Shown here: positions 29,630-38,910 of the stretch, piece after piece
Numbering within the stretch: position 1 is the first letter of the stretch
Layout of the letters: every line of letters begins with the position of its first letter
From: Pseudomonas sp. efr-133-TYG-5
GTDB lineage: Bacteria > Pseudomonadota > Gammaproteobacteria > Pseudomonadales > Pseudomonadaceae
DNA length: 64,000 nucleotides
Direction: 5' to 3'
NCBI RefSeq assembly: GCF_030209175.1
Contig: NZ_JARVSM010000001.1
Span: 2,108,001-2,172,000 of the forward strand
The notes under the pieces: generated by a model
What the model saw: the letters and a program-made list of their open reading frames with translations, nothing else
Told to the model about the DNA's origin: nothing
Database searches by the model: none
Made by a program: the position numbers and the translations under genes

Positions 29630-30328
29630 ATGACTTACAGCGTCTCCCCTATCGGCTTCGTGCGCTCCTGCTTCAAGGAGAAATTCGCCATCCCCCGCCA
29701 GCCGCAACTGGCCCCCGCCGCCCGCGGCGTGCTGGAACTGCTGGCGCCGTTCGACCAGGGCGACGCGGTGCAAGGGCTGGAGCAGGTCAGCCATGTCTGG
29801 CTGCTGTTTCTGTTCCATCAGGCACTGGAAGACAAGCCGCGGCTGAAAGTGCGCCCACCGCGCCTGGGTGGCAACAAATCCATGGGCGTGTTCGCCACCC
29901 GCGCCACCCATCGGCCGAACGGCATCGGTCAGTCGGTGGTGAAACTGGACAAGGTCGAGGCCAATCGCCTGTTCATCTCCGGCATCGATTTGCTCGACGG
30001 CACGCCGATTCTCGACATCAAGCCCTACGTGCCCTACGCCGACATCATCCCCGAAGCCTCCAACAGCATCGCCAGCGCCGCACCATCGCTGATCGACGTG
30101 CAGTGGACGGACGCTGCCCTGCAGCAGGCGCACACGCACGCTCAGCGCCTTGGCGAGCCATTGGTTGAACTGATTGAACAGTGTCTGGCGCAGGATCCGC
30201 GTCCGGCCTATCAGACCCCAGCGCCAGCCCGCGAGTATGGCGCGCAATTCTGGGATCTGGATGTGCGCTGGCACTACCCGACACCGGAGCAGATCCGCGT
30301 CCTTGAGGTCATCCCGGCCTCGGCATGA
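29630..30328 (+). CDS. trmO: tRNA (t6A37) N6-methyltransferase TrmO
   Basis: 232 residues from ATG 29630. The N-terminal UPF0066 beta-barrel is marked by SPIGFVRSCFKEKFAIPRQP. RATHRPNGIGQSVV and LDGTPILDIKPYVPYAD are the family's SAM and catalytic elements. It methylates N6-threonylcarbamoyladenosine at position 37 of ANN-decoding tRNAs. The C-terminal domain is the usual length. A terminator lies 12 bp downstream. Confidence 0.92.
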   Translation: MTYSVSPIGFVRSCFKEKFAIPRQPQLAPAARGVLELLAPFDQGDAVQGLEQVSHVWLLFLFHQALEDKPRLKVRPPRLGGNKSMGVFATRATHRPNGIGQSVVKLDKVEANRLFISGIDLLDGTPILDIKPYVPYADIIPEASNSIASAAPSLIDVQWTDAALQQAHTHAQRLGEPLVELIEQCLAQDPRPAYQTPAPAREYGAQFWDLDVRWHYPTPEQIRVLEVIPASA

Positions 30329-30340
30329 ATCCCGCAAACG

Positions 30341-30379
30341 AAAAAGCCCGCGCTGCCTTCCCAGGCAACGCGGGCTTTT
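30341..30379. terminator. Terminator of trmO
   Basis: AAAAGCCCGCG pairs with CGCGGGCTTTT around a 16-nt loop that itself can pair. A-tract and T-tract make it bidirectional. Confidence 0.88.
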
Positions 30380-30400
30380 GCTGTCAATCCACAAAACCGA

Positions 30401-30490
30401 CTGTGGGAGCGAGCCTGCTCGAAGGCGTCGTGTCAGCCAACATCAACGTTGATGACAGAGCGCTTGCGCCAGCCGGCTCGCTCCCACAGG
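30401..30490. repeat. Decayed REPIN, type 1
   Basis: CTGTGGGAGCGAGCCTGCTC (left) and GGCTCGCTCCCACAGG (right) face each other. The internal parts of both arms have diverged. Confidence 0.75.
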
Positions 30491-30499
30491 GATCAGTGC

Positions 30500-31279
30500 T
30501 TACTTCTCGACGAATGCACGCTCGATCAGGTAGTCACCCGGCTCGCGCATGCGCGCCGAAATCTTCAGGCCGAAGCTGTCGAGCACTTCGCTGGTTTCGT
30601 CGAGCATGCTCGGGCTGCCGCAGATCATCGCGCGGTCGTCCTGCGGGTTGATCGGTGGCAGGCCGATGTCGCTGAACAGCTTGCCGCTGCGCATCAGGTC
30701 GGTCAGACGGCCCTGGTTCTCGAATGGCTCGCGGGTGACGGTCGGGTAGTAGATCAGCTTGTCACGCAGCGCCTCGCCGAAGAATTCGTTCTGCGGCAGG
30801 TGCTCGGTGATGAATTCGCGGTAAGCGACTTCGTTGACGTAGCGCACGCCGTGCACCAGGATCACTTTTTCGAAACGCTCGTAGGTTTCCGGGTCCTGGA
30901 TCACGCTCATGAACGGCGCCAAACCGGTGCCGGTGCTGAGCAGGTACAGATGCTTGCCCGGGTTCAGGTCGTCCAGTACCAGAGTGCCGGTAGGCTTCTT
31001 CGAGATGATGATCTCGTCGCCTTCCTTCAGGTGCTGCAGCTGGGAAGTCAGCGGGCCATCAGGCACCTTGATGCTGAAGAACTCGAGATGCTCTTCCCAG
31101 TTCGGGCTGGCAATCGAGTAAGCGCGCATAAGCGGGCGGCCGTTGGGCTGTTGCAGGCCGATCATCACGAACTGACCGTTCTCGAAGCGCAGGCCCGGAT
31201 CGCGGGTGCACTTGAAGCTGAACAGAGTGTCGTTCCAGTGATGAACACTGAGGACACGCTCGTGGTTCATGTTGCTCAT
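30500..31279 (-). CDS. fpr: Ferredoxin--NADP reductase
   Basis: 259 residues from the ATG at 31279, with AGGAG before it and MSN at the start as in other Pseudomonas Fpr proteins. The FAD motif is RAYSIAS, the NADP part has STGTGLAPF, and the C-terminus is ERAFVEK, typical of this subclass. It exchanges electrons between NADPH and ferredoxin or flavodoxin and helps in oxidative stress. It is divergent from finR, whose product activates fpr in Pseudomonas. Confidence 0.94.
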   Translation of the reverse strand: MSNMNHERVLSVHHWNDTLFSFKCTRDPGLRFENGQFVMIGLQQPNGRPLMRAYSIASPNWEEHLEFFSIKVPDGPLTSQLQHLKEGDEIIISKKPTGTLVLDDLNPGKHLYLLSTGTGLAPFMSVIQDPETYERFEKVILVHGVRYVNEVAYREFITEHLPQNEFFGEALRDKLIYYPTVTREPFENQGRLTDLMRSGKLFSDIGLPPINPQDDRAMICGSPSMLDETSEVLDSFGLKISARMREPGDYLIERAFVEK

Positions 31280-31412
31280 GTACGTGGGACTCCTGGATAT
31301 TGGGTCTGCGCCTGTCTTCGGGACCAACGGTGCGCAATTGCATCGCATTCTAATAGCGACGACAATATCTGTTAACTGGATTATTAAGATAAGGGTTATC
31401 GGTTATATCGAT

Positions 31413-32339
31413 ATGCGATTTACTCTTCGTCAACTGCAAGTCTTCGTCGCCGTCGCCCAGCAGGAAAGCGTATCCCGTGCTGCGGGCCTGCTCAACCTGT
31501 CGCAGTCGGCGGCCAGCACATCCATCACCGAACTGGAGCGCCAATCCAGCTGCCAGCTGTTTGACCGCGCCGGTAAACGCCTGAGCCTCAACGCCCTCGG
31601 CAAACAACTGTTGCCGCAAGCGGTGGCGCTGCTCGACCAGGCCAAGGAAATCGAAGACCTGCTCAATGGCAAATCCGGTTTCGGCTCGCTGTCGGTGGGC
31701 GCAACGCTGACCATCGGCAATTACCTGGCGACCCTGTTGATCGGCAGCTTCATGCAGCGTCACCCGGAAAGCCAGGTGAAGCTGCATGTGCAGAACACCG
31801 CCAATATCGTGCAACAGGTCGCCCACTACGAAATTGATCTGGGTCTAATCGAAGGCGACTGCAGCCACCCGGACATCGAAGTGCAGAGCTGGGTCGAGGA
31901 TGAACTGGTGGTGTTCTGCGCGCCCCAGCATCCATTGGCCAAGCGCGGCAGCGCGAGCATGGAAGAGCTGACTCATGAAGCGTGGATCCTGCGCGAGCAA
32001 GGCTCCGGCACGCGCCTGACGTTCGATCAAGCCATGCGCCATCATCGCAGTGCGCTGAATATCCGTCTGGAGCTGGAACACACCGAAGCGATCAAGCGCG
32101 CGGTGGAGTCGGGACTGGGGATTGGCTGCATCTCGCGCCTGGCGCTACGCGATGCCTTCCGACGCGGCAGCCTGGTGCCGGTGGAAACGCCGGATCTGGA
32201 TCTGGCGCGGCAGTTCTATTTCATCTGGCACAAACAGAAATATCAGACCTCGGCCATGCGCGAATTCCTCGAGCTGTGCCGCGCTTTCACCGCCGGGGTG
32301 CAGCGCAGCGACGAGATCGTGTTGCCGAGTATCGCTTAG
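31413..32339 (+). CDS. finR: LysR-family regulator FinR
   Basis: 308 residues from ATG 31413. A LysR helix-turn-helix lies within residues 1-60 (LRQLQVFVAVAQQESVSRAAGLLNLSQSA in its family pattern), and a substrate-binding domain follows. FinR in P. putida and P. aeruginosa is divergent from fpr and activates it under superoxide or paraquat stress. The identical divergent arrangement, 133 bp apart, supports the name. Its last four bases overlap the convergent dgkA. Confidence 0.88.
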   Translation: MRFTLRQLQVFVAVAQQESVSRAAGLLNLSQSAASTSITELERQSSCQLFDRAGKRLSLNALGKQLLPQAVALLDQAKEIEDLLNGKSGFGSLSVGATLTIGNYLATLLIGSFMQRHPESQVKLHVQNTANIVQQVAHYEIDLGLIEGDCSHPDIEVQSWVEDELVVFCAPQHPLAKRGSASMEELTHEAWILREQGSGTRLTFDQAMRHHRSALNIRLELEHTEAIKRAVESGLGIGCISRLALRDAFRRGSLVPVETPDLDLARQFYFIWHKQKYQTSAMREFLELCRAFTAGVQRSDEIVLPSIA

Positions 32340-32698
32340 AGCAGAATCACCGCCCACACCAGGGCAATCATGCTCAGGGCCACGAATTGCGCGGCGCTGC
32401 CCATGTCCTTGGCATTCTTCGACAGCGGATGCAGTTCCAGGGAGATGCGGTCGATGGCCGCCTCCACTGCCGAGTTCAGCAGTTCCACAATCAGCGCCAG
32501 CAGGCACACGGCGATCAGCAACGCTTGCTCGACGCGGCTGACATCGAGAAAGAACGACAGCGGAATCAGCACCACATTAAGCAGTACCAACTGACGAAAC
32601 GCCGCTTCGCCGGTGAAGGCCGCGCGCAGGCCGTCCAGCGAGTAACCGGAAGCGTTGAGGATGCGTTTCAGGCCCGTCTGGCCCTTGAAAGGTGACAT
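32336..32698 (-). CDS. dgkA: Diacylglycerol kinase
   Basis: 120 residues with three membrane helices. ELLNSAVEAAIDRISLELHPLSKNAKD is the signature, readable in the parts NSAVEAAID and AKDMGSAA. It phosphorylates diacylglycerol left over from periplasmic glucan or lipid modification. It shares four bases with the convergent finR. It lies downstream of erdR on the same strand, as PA3603 does beside PA3604. Confidence 0.93.
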   Translation of the reverse strand: MSPFKGQTGLKRILNASGYSLDGLRAAFTGEAAFRQLVLLNVVLIPLSFFLDVSRVEQALLIAVCLLALIVELLNSAVEAAIDRISLELHPLSKNAKDMGSAAQFVALSMIALVWAVILL

Positions 32699-32773
32699 AA
32701 AGTAGATAACCGACCAAAAAGGAGTGGGAAAGCTAGAGCAAAGAAAGTCAAAAAAGCGTGAAGACGCCAGGCA

Positions 32774-33424
32774 TTATTGGCTTGGAATTGACTCAAGTTG
32801 TTGCAGCAGTAAAGCCGCCTGGGTGCGGGTGCGCACATTCAACTTGCGAAAAATCGCTGTGACATGGGCCTTGATGGTCGCTTCGGAGACATTCAGCTCA
32901 TAGGCAATCTGCTTGTTCAGCAAGCCCTCACAGACCATGGTCAGCACGCGGAACTGCTGTGGCGTCAGGCTGGCCAGGCCATCGCTGGCGGCCTTGGCTT
33001 CGTCGGAGACGCTGACCGCTTCGAACGCCTGCGCTGGCCAGAACACATCGCCATCGAGCACTTTGCGCACGGCTTGCTGGATCACATTGAGGTCGCTGGA
33101 CTTGGGAATGAAGCCACTGGCACCGAATTCCCGGGACTTGACCATCACCGAGGCCTCTTCCTGCGCCGAGACCATCACCACCGGAATCTGCGGATATTGC
33201 CCGCGCAGCATGACCAGCCCGGAAAAACCGAAAGCGCCGGGCATGTTGAGGTCCAGCAGCACCAGATCCCAATCGGCTTTTTCGGTCAGGCGCGCTTCCA
33301 GCTCGGCGATGCTCGCCACTTCCACCAGCCGCACATCCGGGCCGAGGCCCATCGTCACCGCCTGGTGCAGTGCGCTACGAAAGAGTGGGTGATCATCGGC
33401 AATCAGGATGTCGTATGTGGCCAT
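32774..33424 (-). CDS. erdR: LuxR-type response regulator ErdR
   Basis: 216 residues. The receiver domain has Asp10/Asp11, the phosphorylated Asp58 in LLDLNMPG, and Lys in IPKSS. The C-terminal GerE helix-turn-helix reads LTPQQFRVLTMVCEGLLNKQIA in the family's pattern. Homologue PA3604 is ErdR, a regulator of ethanol and acetate metabolism, and it also neighbours dgkA. No sensor kinase is beside it. Confidence 0.88.
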   Translation of the reverse strand: MATYDILIADDHPLFRSALHQAVTMGLGPDVRLVEVASIAELEARLTEKADWDLVLLDLNMPGAFGFSGLVMLRGQYPQIPVVMVSAQEEASVMVKSREFGASGFIPKSSDLNVIQQAVRKVLDGDVFWPAQAFEAVSVSDEAKAASDGLASLTPQQFRVLTMVCEGLLNKQIAYELNVSEATIKAHVTAIFRKLNVRTRTQAALLLQQLESIPSQ

Positions 33425-33647
33425 TTTTCAAATGATCCTGTTTTTGATGGCTGGCCCGCGCATTCGGGCCACGCCAAGGCAACTCAAGACGCCGCCAGGC
33501 AGCGGCATCACAGGGGCACGTTCAACGCCAATCACCCGCTAATCACGGCGTATCAAATCCGGCCGCACCCCAATCGGCGCCAAGCATGCCCAGCGAAGCC
33601 GGGGTGGTCAAGCAGCACGGCCACTGCTTTAGCAGTATGGGCCAGTA

Positions 33648-34391
33648 TCAGGCCTGCACTGCTTCCGTGTTTTGCACGAAGGGCAGCAATTCGGCATGCG
33701 CCGGGGTCGTCAGGTTGACGCCCAGTTGCTGTTTGGCCCCCAGATAATGCTGGCTGAACACATCGAAGTAGGCATCCAGGGCCGACGCTGCCTCGCTGTC
33801 GCCAGCCAGTTCCAGGCACAACGCGGCGACTTCGGCGGTGCACAGATGTTCGCTGCGAGTCGAACGCCGCAGGCGGTACCGCGACAATCGGTCGGGCAGC
33901 AGGCTGAGGATCGGCAAGCGATCGAAGTACGGACTCTTGCGGAAAATCTTCCGCGCTTCGGTCCAGGTCGCGTCCAGCAGAATGAACAGCGGGCGCTTGC
34001 CGGTATCCATGGCCACGGTGTTGGTCACCCGCGAGGGCTCGACGTATTCACCGGGAAACACCAGGTACGGTTGCCACTGCGGATCATTGAGCAGCGCCAG
34101 CAAATGCGGGTCGATGTCGGTGCGCGACCAGATGAAAGCGTGGTTATCGCGCACCACGTCGGCGATCAGCCAGCCGGTATTGCTCGGTTTGAACACTTCC
34201 TTGCCGGTCATGATCAGACACACGCCGCTGCGGGACTCGACGGTCGGACGCCAGGCGCACAGGCAATGACTGACAATCACCCGGCAATCGCGGCAGCGCG
34301 CAGAGCGGAAACCACGGGCCTGAATCGGCTTGATGCCTGCATCCTCGCGCTGATCGCGCAGGCGGGCCACGGCGTTGGGGGCATGATTCAT
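33648..34391 (-). CDS. tapT: tRNA-uridine aminocarboxypropyltransferase (DTW domain)
   Basis: 247 residues from ATG 34391. Earlier in-frame codons lack a ribosome site. Zinc-type cysteines are in ARCRDCRVIVSHCLC, and the DTW motif region is LLDATWTEARKIF. The family makes acp3U in tRNA from SAM (TapT/TuaA). The symbol is by family, since several DTW paralogues exist. It is divergent from the next gene. The 223-bp gap before erdR holds nothing I recognise. Confidence 0.8.
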   Translation of the reverse strand: MNHAPNAVARLRDQREDAGIKPIQARGFRSARCRDCRVIVSHCLCAWRPTVESRSGVCLIMTGKEVFKPSNTGWLIADVVRDNHAFIWSRTDIDPHLLALLNDPQWQPYLVFPGEYVEPSRVTNTVAMDTGKRPLFILLDATWTEARKIFRKSPYFDRLPILSLLPDRLSRYRLRRSTRSEHLCTAEVAALCLELAGDSEAASALDAYFDVFSQHYLGAKQQLGVNLTTPAHAELLPFVQNTEAVQA

Positions 34392-34580
34392 CGCAGGCAA
34401 CGCCTGCAGAGAAGAAAACTCGACACGAACAGCACTCGGCGGGGCAATAAAGGCCGGCAGTTTACCAGAGCGACGAGCACAAGCCTGTACCCTCCCGACC
34501 GGCTCCCCTATAATTCGCCGCCACTGAACGCACAGCCACGTGGCTGGTCGAACCACCAGTCACTGAACCAGGAGAGTTTC

Positions 34581-35006
34581 ATGCTGCGCCTTATCGTTCC
34601 CACCGCTGCCATTCTGCTGGCTTCGTCCTTCAGCGCTCAGGCCGCCTCCCTGAGTGAGCAGAATCTCAACCGAGAGCTGCGCAACGTCGCTGCACAAAGC
34701 AGTGCTGGCACGCCACGGGCGATCAACGAAGACATTCTTGATCAGGGCTACACCGTTGAAGGCACCACGCTGGTCAACCACCTGAGCGTGCAAGCCAGCC
34801 ATGCCGAAAAAATGCGTGCCGATCCGAAGGCTGTGTACTTCCAGCTGGGCGCGTCGGTTTGCAACAACCCGTCGTACCGCAAGCTGATGGCCAAGGGCGC
34901 AATCATGCGTTACGACTTCAGCGAGGTGAAGACCAACCGCGCCATCGGCTCCGCCAGCTATCAGGAATCGGATTGCCCGAAAGCTGCGCCGGCGAAAAAG
35001 AAGTAA
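34581..35006 (+). CDS. Secreted quorum-sensing-regulated-type hypothetical (PA3611-like)
   Basis: 141 residues with a clear signal peptide (1-21, ending AQAA) and a good ribosome site (AGGAGAGTTTC-ATG). Two Cys (in GASVCNN and SDCPK) could form a disulfide in the periplasm. The middle carries EKMRADPKAVYFQLGAS. Size, position and sequence fit the P. aeruginosa PA3611 family, which has an alpha/beta fold of unknown role. It ends in a Lys-rich tail. It is convergent and directly adjacent to the next gene. Confidence 0.65.
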   Translation: MLRLIVPTAAILLASSFSAQAASLSEQNLNRELRNVAAQSSAGTPRAINEDILDQGYTVEGTTLVNHLSVQASHAEKMRADPKAVYFQLGASVCNNPSYRKLMAKGAIMRYDFSEVKTNRAIGSASYQESDCPKAAPAKKK

Positions 35007-35201
35007 TCATCGCGAATTGGCGCGCCGCTGTTCATCCTCGGCGCGCAGTTCGGCCAGCAAAGCCTGCAAGTAGCGCGAGCGGCGCTCTCCTCCCGCCAGA
35101 CGTCGGCAGCACTCTTCCTCGAAACTCACATGGTTGGTTTCGGCCGATGCCTTCAATAACCGATACAACTGCGTATCGATGTCCAGAGTAACTCTGGTCA
35201 T
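35007..35201 (-). CDS. Small hypothetical protein, possible ribbon-helix-helix regulator
   Basis: 64 residues from ATG 35201, preceded by AAGGAGG at ideal spacing. A longer start at 35261 is rejected on that ground. MTRVTLDIDTQLYRLLKASAE looks like the strand and first helix of Arc/MetJ ribbon-helix-helix proteins. The rest is Arg- and Glu-rich. No toxin partner is evident. It abuts the convergent PA3611-like gene. Confidence 0.6.
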   Translation of the reverse strand: MTRVTLDIDTQLYRLLKASAETNHVSFEEECCRRLAGGERRSRYLQALLAELRAEDEQRRANSR

Positions 35202-35555
35202 ATATCCCGCCTCCTTGCCACCCGCAAATCCTTGAATAGCGTGCACCTTGCGTACAGTCATTGACGCAAAGCTGTCGTACGGCGCCTGTACGTTAGTAAA
35301 TCAGAGGGGCTGACGCTCGGCGCAGCTTCGGACGAGCGGTGAATGCGCGCCCCCACGTAACTTCGAAACGTTGTAATGAAAGTGCGTTGGCGGGGCGATT
35401 TAGTCAGCGAAAAACCTGCCCAGGGTCTAAATTCAAAGTATTCCCGATCCCAGGTTCACGGCAGTAAAGGAGCTGCCGGCCAGCGTATTTTTTGCAGCGC
35501 GGCACTGACGCCGCACGACAGGACCAGAGAGTCCTGTGCAGAAGGAGAATGTTGC
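35202..35555. other. Intergenic region without recognised gene
   Basis: 354 bp before the LOG-family gene. A short hairpin (AGGAC-CAGAGA-GTCCT, around 35520) lies close to its start. I see no convincing promoter pair or ORF with codon bias. Confidence 0.4.
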
Positions 35556-36674
35556 ATGCCTTACCAACCGAATGACCTGCTCAGCCGGCATTTTCAGGAA
35601 AGCGGCCACGACCTGATCAGCAAGGTCGAAGAACAACTCAGCCTGGTTTCCCCCAACAGTCCGAACCTGCCCATCTATCGCGACATGATCCTGACCGTGC
35701 TGCGCATGGCCCAGGAAGATCACAACCGTTGGAACGCCAAGATCACCCTGCAGGCGCTGCGTGAGCTGGAGCAGGCGTTTCGCACGCTGGAAAACTTCAA
35801 GGGCCGGCGCAAAGTCACGGTATTCGGCTCGGCGCGCACGCCGGTGGAACATCCGTTGTATGCCATGGCCCGGCAACTGGGCAGCGAACTCGCCCGCTCG
35901 GACATGATGGTCATTACCGGAGCCGGTGGCGGGATCATGGCCGCCGCCCACGAGGGCGCGGGGCGCGACCACAGCCTGGGATTCAACATCACCCTGCCCT
36001 TCGAGCAGCATGCCAACCCGACAGTGGATGGCACTGGCAATCTGCTGCCCTTCCACTTTTTCTTCACGCGCAAGCTGTTCTTCGTCAAGGAAGCCGATGC
36101 GCTGGTACTGTGCCCGGGCGGTTTCGGCACGCTCGACGAAGCGCTGGAAGTGCTGACCCTGATCCAGACCGGCAAGAGCCCGCTGGTACCGGTGGTGTTG
36201 CTGGACGCGCCAGGCGGTACATTCTGGCAGGGCGCACTGGACTTCATCCGTCAGCAACTGGAGGAAAACCGTTACATCCTGCCCACCGACCTGAAGTTGA
36301 TGCGTCTGGTCTACAGCACTGAAGAAGCGGTGCAGCAAATCAATCAGTTCTATGGCAACTTCCATTCCAGCCGCTGGCTCAAGCGCCAGTTCGTGATCCG
36401 CATGCACCACAAGCTCAGTGACCAGGCCCTTGAGCACATGCAGGAGGCTTTCGCCGATCTGTGCCTGAGTGACCGGTTCCACCAACACGCCTACGACGGC
36501 GAAGATCACGACGAGGCCCAATACAGCCATCTGGCGCGCCTGGCCTTTGCCTTCAACGGCCGAAATCACGGACGCCTGCGTGAACTGGTGGATTACCTCA
36601 ACCTGCCGGAAAACTGGGCCCATACCAGCCCGCAGACCGCGCAACGCACTCGCGCCCCGTCGAAGGTTACCTGA
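35556..36674 (+). CDS. LOG/TIGR00730-family protein (nucleotide-phosphate ribohydrolase type)
   Basis: 372 residues from ATG 35556 behind GAAGGAG. The Rossmann-like core has GSARTP, GAGGGIMAAAHEGA and PGGFGTLDE. The last is the hallmark of the LOG lysine-decarboxylase-like family, whose members cleave nucleoside monophosphates or cytokinin ribotides. N- and C-terminal extensions make it longer than typical ~200-residue LOG proteins and nearer to PpnN in size. It matches the gene (PA3615) next to recX in P. aeruginosa. Confidence 0.82.
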   Translation: MPYQPNDLLSRHFQESGHDLISKVEEQLSLVSPNSPNLPIYRDMILTVLRMAQEDHNRWNAKITLQALRELEQAFRTLENFKGRRKVTVFGSARTPVEHPLYAMARQLGSELARSDMMVITGAGGGIMAAAHEGAGRDHSLGFNITLPFEQHANPTVDGTGNLLPFHFFFTRKLFFVKEADALVLCPGGFGTLDEALEVLTLIQTGKSPLVPVVLLDAPGGTFWQGALDFIRQQLEENRYILPTDLKLMRLVYSTEEAVQQINQFYGNFHSSRWLKRQFVIRMHHKLSDQALEHMQEAFADLCLSDRFHQHAYDGEDHDEAQYSHLARLAFAFNGRNHGRLRELVDYLNLPENWAHTSPQTAQRTRAPSKVT

Positions 36675-36685
36675 CGGCAAAAAAA

Positions 36686-36718
36686 AACGGCCCGCTATCG
36701 AAATAGCGGGCCGTTTTC
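36686..36718. terminator. Bidirectional terminator between LOG gene and recX
   Basis: AACGGCCCGCTA pairs with TAGCGGGCCGTT around a 6-nt loop, with an A run on the left and TTTT on the right. Confidence 0.92.
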
Positions 36719-36720
36719 AT

Positions 36721-37191
36721 TTAATCGTCCATCCCTCTGCCGCTGAACAAGCGGTTGATCATCTCCATGGAGAAGCCCCTGTATGCGAGGAACCGGCCTT
36801 GCCTGGCTCGCTCCTTGGCATCGCCGGGAAGTTGCCCGGAGAACTTGCGACGCCAGGTGTCTTCAAGCTGCTCCTGCCAGCTGATACCGCTTTCACGCAG
36901 GGCGAGTTCGATATCGGCACGTTGCAAACCGCGTTGGCTCAACTCTTCACGAATCCGCAAAGGACCGTAGCCAGAGCGGGCACGGTAGGAGACAAAGCTT
37001 TCAAGGTAACGGGCTTCGGAAAGCAGACCTTCTTCCGTCAAGCGGTCGAGGGCTGTTTCGATCATCTCGGGGGGAGCGCCGCGCTGACGCAGTTTACGCG
37101 TCAGCTCGACTCGACCGTGCTCGCGACGCGCGAGCAGGTCCATGGCGGTTCGCCGCACCGCGACGAGGGTATCGAGTACGGCGGTCGTCAT
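36721..37191 (-). CDS. recX: Regulatory protein RecX
   Basis: 156 residues, rich in Arg and helical. [18 protein letters not shown] and [23 protein letters not shown] are family signatures. RecX limits RecA filament growth. It begins 8 bp after recA, so expression follows recA read-through. The downstream hairpin closes the unit. Confidence 0.94.
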   Translation of the reverse strand: MTTAVLDTLVAVRRTAMDLLARREHGRVELTRKLRQRGAPPEMIETALDRLTEEGLLSEARYLESFVSYRARSGYGPLRIREELSQRGLQRADIELALRESGISWQEQLEDTWRRKFSGQLPGDAKERARQGRFLAYRGFSMEMINRLFSGRGMDD

Positions 37192-37199
37192 CGGTGCAA

Positions 37200-38258
37200 T
37201 CAGATGTCAGCGTCAGCCAGGTCGTCTTCGGTCTCTTTGACCGCAGAAGCCTTGGAGTCAGCGATTACGGCTGGCGACAGCAGCTTGTCACGCAGTTGCT
37301 TCTCAAGACGTGCCGCGACTTCCGGGTTGTCCGCCAGGAACTTGGCCGAGTTGGCCTTGCCCTGACCGATCTTGGTGCCTTCATAGGCATACCAGGCGCC
37401 GGACTTCTCGACGAAACCGTGCAGCACGCCCAGGTCGATCATCTCGCCGTTCAGGTAGATGCCCTTGCCGTAAAGAATCTGGAACTCGGCCTGACGGAAC
37501 GGCGAAGCGACCTTGTTCTTCACAACCTTGACGCGGGTTTCGCTGCCGACCACTTCGTCGCCTTCCTTCACCGCGCCGGTACGGCGGATGTCGAGGCGAA
37601 CCGAGGCGTAGAACTTCAGCGCGTTACCACCGGTGGTGGTTTCCGGGCTGCCGAACATCACGCCGATCTTCATGCGGATCTGGTTGATGAAGATCACCAG
37701 GCAGTTGGCGTTCTTGATGTTACCGGTGATCTTACGCAGCGCCTGGGACATCAGACGGGCTTGCAGGCCCACGTGCATGTCACCCATTTCGCCTTCGATT
37801 TCAGCCTTCGGCACCAGGGCGGCCACGGAGTCGACGATGATCACGTCAACGGCGTTGGAGCGCACCAGCATGTCGGTGATTTCCAGGGCCTGTTCGCCGG
37901 TGTCCGGCTGGGACACCAGCAGGTCGTCGACGTTGACGCCCAGCTTGCCGGCGTACTCGGGGTCGAGGGCGTGTTCGGCGTCGACGAATGCGCAGGTCGC
38001 GCCGGCTTTTTGCGCCTGGGCGATCACCGACAGCGTCAGCGTGGTTTTACCGGAGGATTCAGGACCGTAGATTTCAACGATACGACCTTTTGGCAGGCCG
38101 CCGATGCCGAGTGCGATGTCCAGCCCCAGAGAGCCGGTGGAAATGGCCGGGATCGCCTGACGGTCCTGATCGCCCATACGCATTACGGCACCCTTGCCGA
38201 ATTGACGTTCGATCTGACCCAGGGCCGCAGCCAAGGCTTTCTTCTTGTTGTCGTCCAT
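37200..38258 (-). CDS. recA: Recombinase RecA
   Basis: 352 residues from ATG 38258 (GAGGACTTTA before it). Walker A GPESSGKT is at 65-72 and Walker B in VIIVDS. Loop L2 includes [19 protein letters not shown] in readable parts. It is the central recombinase and the co-protease for LexA and S24-type phage repressors. A LexA-like box lies about 45 bp upstream. It is followed by recX and preceded by the pncC/cinA gene, with the tailocin beyond that. Confidence 0.98.
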   Translation of the reverse strand: MDDNKKKALAAALGQIERQFGKGAVMRMGDQDRQAIPAISTGSLGLDIALGIGGLPKGRIVEIYGPESSGKTTLTLSVIAQAQKAGATCAFVDAEHALDPEYAGKLGVNVDDLLVSQPDTGEQALEITDMLVRSNAVDVIIVDSVAALVPKAEIEGEMGDMHVGLQARLMSQALRKITGNIKNANCLVIFINQIRMKIGVMFGSPETTTGGNALKFYASVRLDIRRTGAVKEGDEVVGSETRVKVVKNKVASPFRQAEFQILYGKGIYLNGEMIDLGVLHGFVEKSGAWYAYEGTKIGQGKANSAKFLADNPEVAARLEKQLRDKLLSPAVIADSKASAVKETEDDLADADI

Positions 38259-38298
38259 TAAAGTCCTCACGTAATCAATAAGGCCTGACGGCCAACAC

Positions 38299-38314
38299 CT
38301 GTATAAGTAGCCAG
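38299..38314 (-). promoter_or_regulatory. LexA-like SOS box of recA
   Basis: On the minus strand the 16 bases read CTGGCTACTTATACAG, i.e. CTGT-N8-ACAG with one change. It lies 41-56 bp before the recA start. Confidence 0.72.
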
Positions 38315-38341
38315 TATTATTCCACAGCGTTCGCGGATCGC

Positions 38342-38842
38342 CTACCCCTGATTTTCGATTTCTCGTGCCGCTAGTCGCAGGAGCCCCTCTAGCGCGGCCT
38401 TCACCGTTTGTCGGCGCACCTCGTCACGGTTGCCGGGGAAGTGCTGCACCTCGCTGGAAACCGCATCACCGACACCCCAGGCCAGCCACACCGTGCCCAC
38501 CGGTTTGTTCGGCGAACCGCCGTCCGGCCCGGCCACGCCGCTGACCGCCACGGCAAACCGCGCCAGGCTTTTGTCCTGGGCGCCGCGCACCATGGCCTCG
38601 ACGACCTCGCGACTAACCGCACCCACCGTGCCGAACAGCTCGGCGGGGACGTTCAGTTGCTGGGTTTTCTGCCGGTTGGAGTAGGTCACATAACCGGCCT
38701 CGAACCATGCCGAACTGCCCGGAATGCGGGTGATCGCTTCGGCAATCCCCCCACCGGTACACGACTCGGCCGTGGTGACGTGGGCGTTGAGCACTTGCAG
38801 ACGTCGGCCCAGTTCGGCAGCCAGTTGGGTGATCTCTTTCAC
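38342..38842 (-). CDS. pncC: CinA C-terminal family, nicotinamide-nucleotide amidohydrolase (PncC)
   Basis: 166 residues if begun at GTG 38842, which has GGAGAG eight bases before it and gives the usual start [11 protein letters not shown]. An ATG at 38914 would add 24 residues and overlap the tailocin Rz stop as ATGA. Catalytic residues are in [21 protein letters not shown] and [10 protein letters not shown]. It recycles NMN to NaMN. Here it marks the left border of the tailocin locus. Confidence 0.88.
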   Translation of the reverse strand: MKEITQLAAELGRRLQVLNAHVTTAESCTGGGIAEAITRIPGSSAWFEAGYVTYSNRQKTQQLNVPAELFGTVGAVSREVVEAMVRGAQDKSLARFAVAVSGVAGPDGGSPNKPVGTVWLAWGVGDAVSSEVQHFPGNRDEVRRQTVKAALEGLLRLAAREIENQG

Positions 38843-38910
38843 GACGCTCTCCGGATCGGGTGGAATGGCTACCACCGTACACGAGCCGGTTGCGCTTTCA
38901 ATACACAGAC